This document shows positions 6,437 through 9,831 of a DNA stretch of 9,831 bases, piece after piece. Every line of letters begins with the position of its first letter. Position 1 is the stretch's first letter. The DNA comes from Gammaproteobacteria bacterium (GTDB taxonomy: Bacteria; Pseudomonadota; Gammaproteobacteria; Pseudomonadales; Azotimanducaceae): the NCBI GenBank assembly GCA_002712135.1, contig PASO01000052.1:11312-21142 (forward strand), in the 5' to 3' direction. Made by a program: the position numbers and the translations under genes. The notes below the pieces were generated by a model. The model did not search any database. It had not been told where the DNA came from and worked only from the letters and a program-made list of their open reading frames with translations.

Positions 6437-7531
6437 CTAGAAAACCATAATTGAGCGGCCAGAAATATCCCCATTCTCAAGTGCTTGGGTGGCCTCATTG
6501 ATGTCATCTAGAGCGTAACGCTCAGTCACCAGAGCATTCAGGTCCAGCAAGCCCCTTTCAAACCACTCAAGGTACCGTGGGAAGTCTCTGTCGGGTGAAC
6601 AGGAGCCACCAATACTACCGATGAACTTTTTTTCGCTATGCAATATATCGGCAGCATTTAATTCCACCGTGGTCTGAGGTACCCCTACGAGCACTGCGGT
6701 GCCTCCAGGCTCTGCGCCAAAGAACCCTGTTCGTGCTGATGGCACAATCTGCTCCATGGTCTGCTTTAGTCCGATGCAATCGAATACAAAGTCTGCGCCA
6801 GAAACGGGACGATTATTAATGCTCGCCTTTGTTTCGCTTGTGGTTAAATTTTTGATAGCTCGAATGGGGTTCTCATCACTTGCGTTAATGGTGTGGGTAG
6901 CACCGAATTGGCGTGCAAATGCCAATTTTCCTTCATCGAGATCGACGGCGATAATAGGATCTGCCTCTAATGTCTTGGCAGCAACCACTGCGGATAATCC
7001 AACACCACCGACACCATAGATAGCGACGCTATCACCTTTCTTGACTGCGGCAGTATTTTCAACTGCACCAGCTCCGGTCATCACGGCACATCCAACTATG
7101 GAGGTCACCTCTTTGTCTATGTCAGCACTGACTTTGACGACGTACTGTTCGTCTGCAATCGTGTGATCTGCCCAGGTAAATACGTTTTGAGAAAGTGCTG
7201 TTTCTCCGTTTGGCAGCTTAAGTGACGCAGGTTCAGCCAGCCGGCAACCTTCTGTGACATTGCGGGGAACCCAAGTAACAAGCACGGTGTCGCCGGGTGC
7301 CACATGAGTGACTTCTGAACCGACCGCTAATACGCTCCCAGTGGATTCATGTCCTAGCAATACGGGTGTCTCGCGAGGATTGTGCATCTGGTGGAGCTGG
7401 CTGTGGCAGATACCGCTGGCGAATTGCCTGATAACGACCTGAAACGGACCGGGATCTGGCAACTCCAAATCGATAATTTCCAGTGGCCCAGTCACCTGGC
7501 GCATGACGACAACTCTAGCGGGCGTAGGCAT
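6437..7531 (-). CDS. Zinc-type alcohol dehydrogenase (MDR superfamily) lacking structural-zinc cysteines
   Basis: Medium-chain dehydrogenase/reductase of 364 residues, predicted to oxidise an alcohol or reduce an aldehyde with a nicotinamide cofactor. The GroES-like domain carries the catalytic zinc ligands C42 (GICHSQLH), H61-E62 (GHESTGSV) and C148 (VGCAVMTGAGAV). The Rossmann domain has GVGGVG (173-178), and D197 at the end of the second strand (IIAVDLDE) favours NAD over NADP. The overall layout is close to class III and mycothiol/glutathione-type ADHs (GCAVMTGAGA). However, the four-cysteine structural-zinc lobe is missing: its place (about 87-120) has only one Cys, in TEGCRLAEP. AAGGA precedes the ATG at 7531 and overlaps the upstream hydrolase stop, 9 bases away, so the two genes form an operon. 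The substrate cannot be read from the sequence. Confidence 0.93.
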   Translation of the reverse strand: MPTPARVVVMRQVTGPLEIIDLELPDPGPFQVVIRQFASGICHSQLHQMHNPRETPVLLGHESTGSVLAVGSEVTHVAPGDTVLVTWVPRNVTEGCRLAEPASLKLPNGETALSQNVFTWADHTIADEQYVVKVSADIDKEVTSIVGCAVMTGAGAVENTAAVKKGDSVAIYGVGGVGLSAVVAAKTLEADPIIAVDLDEGKLAFARQFGATHTINASDENPIRAIKNLTTSETKASINNRPVSGADFVFDCIGLKQTMEQIVPSARTGFFGAEPGGTAVLVGVPQTTVELNAADILHSEKKFIGSIGGSCSPDRDFPRYLEWFERGLLDLNALVTERYALDDINEATQALENGDISGRSIMVF

Positions 7532-7540
7532 GTTTTTTCC

Positions 7541-8215
7541 TTAATTATGCTCGTTTAACTCTGATATCCAGCTTGCAGCAACCCTAGCAGCTTCGGCATA
7601 GACATCTTCCTTCGATTCTCTTGTTCGTTTCAGGATTTTATAGCTGTGATCCGCGGTATCCAGTTCATGCAGTTGTGCATGCATGATCTTCTTTACGGTC
7701 GGTTTTAGCAATACAAGATCCGCCATTGGGTCCCGTGTGCCGGATAGGAATAGCATAGGTGTTTCTACCCCATAGAGGTGTTCTGCACGCGTGGTATCAG
7801 GCTTTTTTGGATTATGTAACGGAAAAGAGCAGAAGATTAGTCCGGACACTCGTGTGTCGCCTGTTTCAGCTTTGTAATGGGAAGACATTCTACCACCGAA
7901 TGAATGTCCACCTATAAATAGGGGTAGCCGTCTTACTTTCTTCCGTGCGGTCGCGATTGCATTTTTAAATGTCTCGATACAAACCGCTGGCGTGTCTGTG
8001 CGAGGTTTACCTTGTTGCGTATACGGAAAGTTGAATCGTAATGTCGCAATATTTCTTCCATAAAAAGCTTCAGCGAGCGCAGCCATGTGACTATGATGAA
8101 GGTCACCACCAGCACCGTGTGCAAGAACAAGAAGTGCAGTCGTCTTCTTTGGCCGCTGTAAAATGGCATCAACGTTACCTTTTTCGGGGGTTGCAAGAAA
8201 TGAAAACTCATACAC
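7541..8215 (-). CDS. Alpha/beta hydrolase of the KANL3/Tex30-like family
   Basis: Small 224-residue hydrolase with the complete triad visible: nucleophile S105 in GGHSFGGRMSSH, acid D162 in LSGTRDPMAD and H190 in DTADHSYK. LVLAHGAGGDLHHSHM (29-44) is the oxyanion-hole strand and loop, and LRFNFPYTQQGKP (59-71) is typical of the Tex30/KANL3-like group that also includes dienelactone-hydrolase-like bacterial proteins. There is no signal peptide, so it is probably cytoplasmic. The start is a GTG at 8215. No other start codon lies in frame before the stop at 8243-8245, and an ATG four bases further in is out of frame. Ribosome-binding sequence is weak: AGGA is 12 bases away. It is the first gene of an operon with the ADH, which may act on the alcohol released by ester cleavage, but that link is a guess. 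Confidence 0.87.
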   Translation of the reverse strand: MYEFSFLATPEKGNVDAILQRPKKTTALLVLAHGAGGDLHHSHMAALAEAFYGRNIATLRFNFPYTQQGKPRTDTPAVCIETFKNAIATARKKVRRLPLFIGGHSFGGRMSSHYKAETGDTRVSGLIFCSFPLHNPKKPDTTRAEHLYGVETPMLFLSGTRDPMADLVLLKPTVKKIMHAQLHELDTADHSYKILKRTRESKEDVYAEAARVAASWISELNEHN

Positions 8216-8342
8216 AGGTAGAGTAGATCCTATCGACTCACGTCACCGCAAGGAATGCTTGGTCTAGATAGTGCGTCGTTTAATGGCTTGACTATAATTA
8301 CTTGCGCTGCTTCCCACGTCGTTTGGGTAGTCGTTTCTGGAA

Positions 8343-8370
8343 AGAATATCGATGTTGCCTGTAATATCAA
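8343..8370 (-). promoter_or_regulatory. Possible sigma-70 promoter of the hydrolase-ADH operon
   Basis: In the 178-base gap upstream of the hydrolase, read on the - strand, TTGATA (8370-8365) and TATTCT (8348-8343) are separated by 16 bases. Transcription would start near 8336, leaving a leader of about 120 bases. Each hexamer matches consensus at four or five positions. Such matches are common by chance in A/T-rich spacers, so this is weak. I saw nothing else definite in 8216-8393. Confidence 0.25.
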
Positions 8371-8393
8371 ACTAGGTTTTGTCGTTAGATGGG

Positions 8394-9248
8394 TTAACGC
8401 GACTTGGCGGTTGGCCTCACAAAACACAGGCCAAGTTTCTTTGTCTTGGCGAACAGGTGGTCTCGTGCCATCGGGAGCTGTTCCGCTGTTAAATGCTCGA
8501 TCATAAGGGGTACGTCATCATGGAGTTTAGCGAGTTCTGTTAGATAAACGTCGTGATCAAGCCAGCCATTTCCCGTGTAAGTCTCAATAATGTGATGTGG
8601 GTATGTATCTGTTGTCGTGAGGTCTTTAGAGTGACAGCTGACAATGTGTGGTCCTAGTATCTCGAAACACTGCTTTAAGTATTGCCCATTCTCGTATAGA
8701 CGCTTTGGACTGAAGATCATGTTGATGGGGTCGAGATGTACACCAAATTGAGGATGATCGATAGCCTTAATTAATCTGATGTAAAGATCTGGCTCGTTGG
8801 GGAATACGTACTTCTCGGTTTCGATGACGAGCTTGGTTCGCTTAGGCTTTACCCGCTCTAGAATATTCCGGATGGCCTCGACCGTTTCATCAAAGGCTTG
8901 CTCACCGAAGTTATCCGGGTTTGGTGAACCCCAGCTTCCGGTTTCATAGGAGCCACCGTGGATGACGCAGCAAAGAATTCCCGCTTCATCGGCATATTCC
9001 AGCCGTCGACAAATCTCATCAATGAATGCCTCGCGTTTATCAGGATTCGTATCCAATACGTTATGGCGATAGGCGCCCAGTTCCGCCGGCAGGATATTGG
9101 CTTCAGCGTATGCGGCACAGATCTCGTCGCGTCTAACCTTGTCATGATCATGGCGCATAAAAGCAGCAGAAAACCCATGCTCTTGGTGGTACGCTACTAA
9201 CGCTTCAGGGTCTGAGTTTGTGTCGAATATTGGTCCACCGAGTCTCAT
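8394..9248 (-). CDS. Sugar phosphate isomerase/epimerase-type TIM barrel (AP_endonuc_2 family)
   Basis: TIM-barrel protein of 284 residues in the xylose-isomerase-like superfamily (IolE/IolI, hydroxypyruvate isomerase, tagatose epimerase relatives). The usual metal/catalytic residues at barrel strand ends can be picked out: E143 (VIETEKY), D173 with H171 (GVHLDPIN), H206 (SCHSKD) and E251 (LMIEHL). GNGWLD (226-231) near the C-terminus is the common GxGxxD loop, and CVIHGGSYE (94-102) is the strand 3 region. AGGAG lies eight bases before the ATG at 9248, inside the last codons of the upstream oxidoreductase gene, whose stop is only 3 bases away, so the two are co-transcribed and probably coupled. 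Isomerase/epimerase plus Gfo/Idh oxidoreductase is a common pairing in breakdown of inositols, uncommon sugars or polyols. An endonuclease IV-like DNA repair role is less likely given this context. The exact substrate is unknown. Confidence 0.88.
   Translation of the reverse strand: MRLGGPIFDTNSDPEALVAYHQEHGFSAAFMRHDHDKVRRDEICAAYAEANILPAELGAYRHNVLDTNPDKREAFIDEICRRLEYADEAGILCCVIHGGSYETGSWGSPNPDNFGEQAFDETVEAIRNILERVKPKRTKLVIETEKYVFPNEPDLYIRLIKAIDHPQFGVHLDPINMIFSPKRLYENGQYLKQCFEILGPHIVSCHSKDLTTTDTYPHHIIETYTGNGWLDHDVYLTELAKLHDDVPLMIEHLTAEQLPMARDHLFAKTKKLGLCFVRPTAKSR
8411..8434. repeat. Inverted repeat at the 3' end of the epimerase gene
   Basis: TTGGCCT (8411-8417) and AGGCCAA (8428-8434) form a perfect seven-pair stem with a ten-base loop, inside the last codons of the gene. 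CTTGGCG occurs at 8403-8409 and again at 8445-8451, either side, and can pair with the same CCAAG, giving mutually exclusive hairpins. No T-tract follows on the coding strand, so a terminator is not well supported. The + strand has T-rich sequence after it but no + strand gene. Confidence 0.35.
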
Positions 9249-9251
9249 CGT

Positions 9252-9831
9252 TCAAGCTCCTATATCGATGGGCTCACCTGTCCTTGCGGACTCGTGAACT
9301 GCATCAATGGCGCGCATATTCGATACGGATTCATCTGGTGTAAGCAAGGGTGGATGGCCAGTAGTAAGCGCATTACATAGATCGAGAAGCTGTTCACGAT
9401 AGGGATTGACCCCTTCAATTTCGACGACTTCTAGGGGCTGCTCCGAGCCATCACCACGCGACATAGTAAAACTGAATTTTTGATCTTTTGGCATAGACCA
9501 CTCAGCTTTAGGTGCAACGATAATTCCCTCTGTGCCAACAATCTCGTAAGATCCGCGACGAGGCCAACCGAAACTGCAATCGAACTGTGCGTTGACTCCA
9601 TTCGCAAAATGGAAGGTGCCCATTAGAGTGGCCCAAACCCCGGCTTCCTGATCGAACGTGCCGGTTGCAGAAACTGAGCGGGGTTCCATTCCCAGTTGAT
9701 GTCGAATGCCGCTGACGCAGTAACAACCGAGATCCATCAGTGCCCCACCACCAAGCTCACCTCGCAGACGCCAGTTTGCTGGATTTGCCGTGCCTGTAGA
9801 AAAACTTCCTCGCATAAAACGAACTTCACCA
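9252..9831 (-). CDS. Gfo/Idh/MocA family oxidoreductase, 5'-truncated by window edge
   Basis: C-terminal part (about 193 residues visible) of an NAD(P)-dependent oxidoreductase acting on a sugar, polyol or related hydroxy compound. The frame stays open to base 9831, reading GEVRF before the methionine at 9815, so that ATG is internal. The N-terminal Rossmann fold and the EKP catalytic motif are outside the window. The visible half is the alpha/beta dimerisation and substrate domain. NWR followed by ELGGGALMDLGCYCVSGIRH contains the conserved Asp (MDLGCY) and, where many members have His, a Tyr, as in dihydrodiol/xylose dehydrogenase-like members. The central beta sheet follows (ATLMGTFHFANGVNAQFDCSF, IVGTEGIIVAPKAEW). 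The end, PYREQLLDLCNAL...PDESVSNMRAIDAVHESARTGE, is the usual C-terminal helical segment. The TGA at 9254-9252 is 3 bases before the epimerase-type gene, which argues for one transcript and pathway. Confidence 0.92.
   Translation of the reverse strand, partial: GEVRFMRGSFSTGTANPANWRLRGELGGGALMDLGCYCVSGIRHQLGMEPRSVSATGTFDQEAGVWATLMGTFHFANGVNAQFDCSFGWPRRGSYEIVGTEGIIVAPKAEWSMPKDQKFSFTMSRGDGSEQPLEVVEIEGVNPYREQLLDLCNALTTGHPPLLTPDESVSNMRAIDAVHESARTGEPIDIGA

Noticed and set aside
8230..8506. Short open frames on both strands across the 8216-8393 gap
   Set aside because: They overlap the end of the epimerase gene, have no ribosome-binding site or familiar motif, and look like chance.
1..9831. Defence system, prophage, insertion sequence or CRISPR array
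   Set aside because: No transposase, integrase, nuclease, toxin or regularly spaced repeats were found; all nine genes are metabolic or translational.

Overview
The window looks like a piece of a proteobacterial chromosome, most simply a gammaproteobacterium of moderate G+C. This rests on a GlnRS closely resembling the E. coli enzyme as I remember it, on Shine-Dalgarno sites of the AAGGAG type and on tight spacing between genes. The taxonomic call is an inference. There are nine protein genes; the first and last are cut by the window edges. No tRNA, rRNA, CRISPR array, insertion sequence or phage gene was seen, and no gene-free stretch exceeds 300 bases (the longest, 8216-8393, is 178 bases).

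Left block, + strand (1-3614): the 3' part of glnS, then a stand-alone AICAR transformylase of the eukaryote-like sequence type that lacks the IMP cyclohydrolase half of normal bacterial PurH, then a serine racemase / threonine dehydratase-like PLP enzyme. Gaps of 33 and 2 bases suggest one transcript. A convergent, - strand pair follows (4873 down to 3645): a pterin-4a-carbinolamine dehydratase and a crotonase-fold enoyl-CoA hydratase/isomerase homologue.

Centre (4874-6293): divergent from the pterin enzyme is a serine hydroxymethyltransferase (glyA) whose leader matches a ZMP/ZTP (pfl) riboswitch. The conserved GACUGGCG, CCACCGGG and CGCCUGGGC blocks are in order, with perfect P1 and P2 helices and a GGCG/CGCC pseudoknot pairing. 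ZMP (AICAR) is the substrate of the AICAR transformylase encoded 2.3 kb upstream. The window therefore holds an enzyme that consumes ZMP with 10-formyl-THF, a predicted sensor of ZMP/ZTP, and the one-carbon-supplying enzyme under that sensor. SHMT and the PLP dehydratase/racemase also share serine as a possible common metabolite.

Right block, - strand (9831 down to 6437): a Gfo/Idh/MocA oxidoreductase (5' end outside the window) followed 3 bases later by a sugar phosphate isomerase/epimerase-type TIM barrel, a likely carbohydrate or polyol module. After a 178-base gap come a small alpha/beta hydrolase and a zinc-type alcohol dehydrogenase that lacks the structural-zinc cysteines, 9 bases apart. 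A hairpin with a U-tract between glyA and this operon may terminate the latter.

Most genes are ordinary metabolic families. The parts most worth following up are the folate/purine elements: the riboswitch-glyA unit and the mono-domain, eukaryote-like AICAR transformylase.
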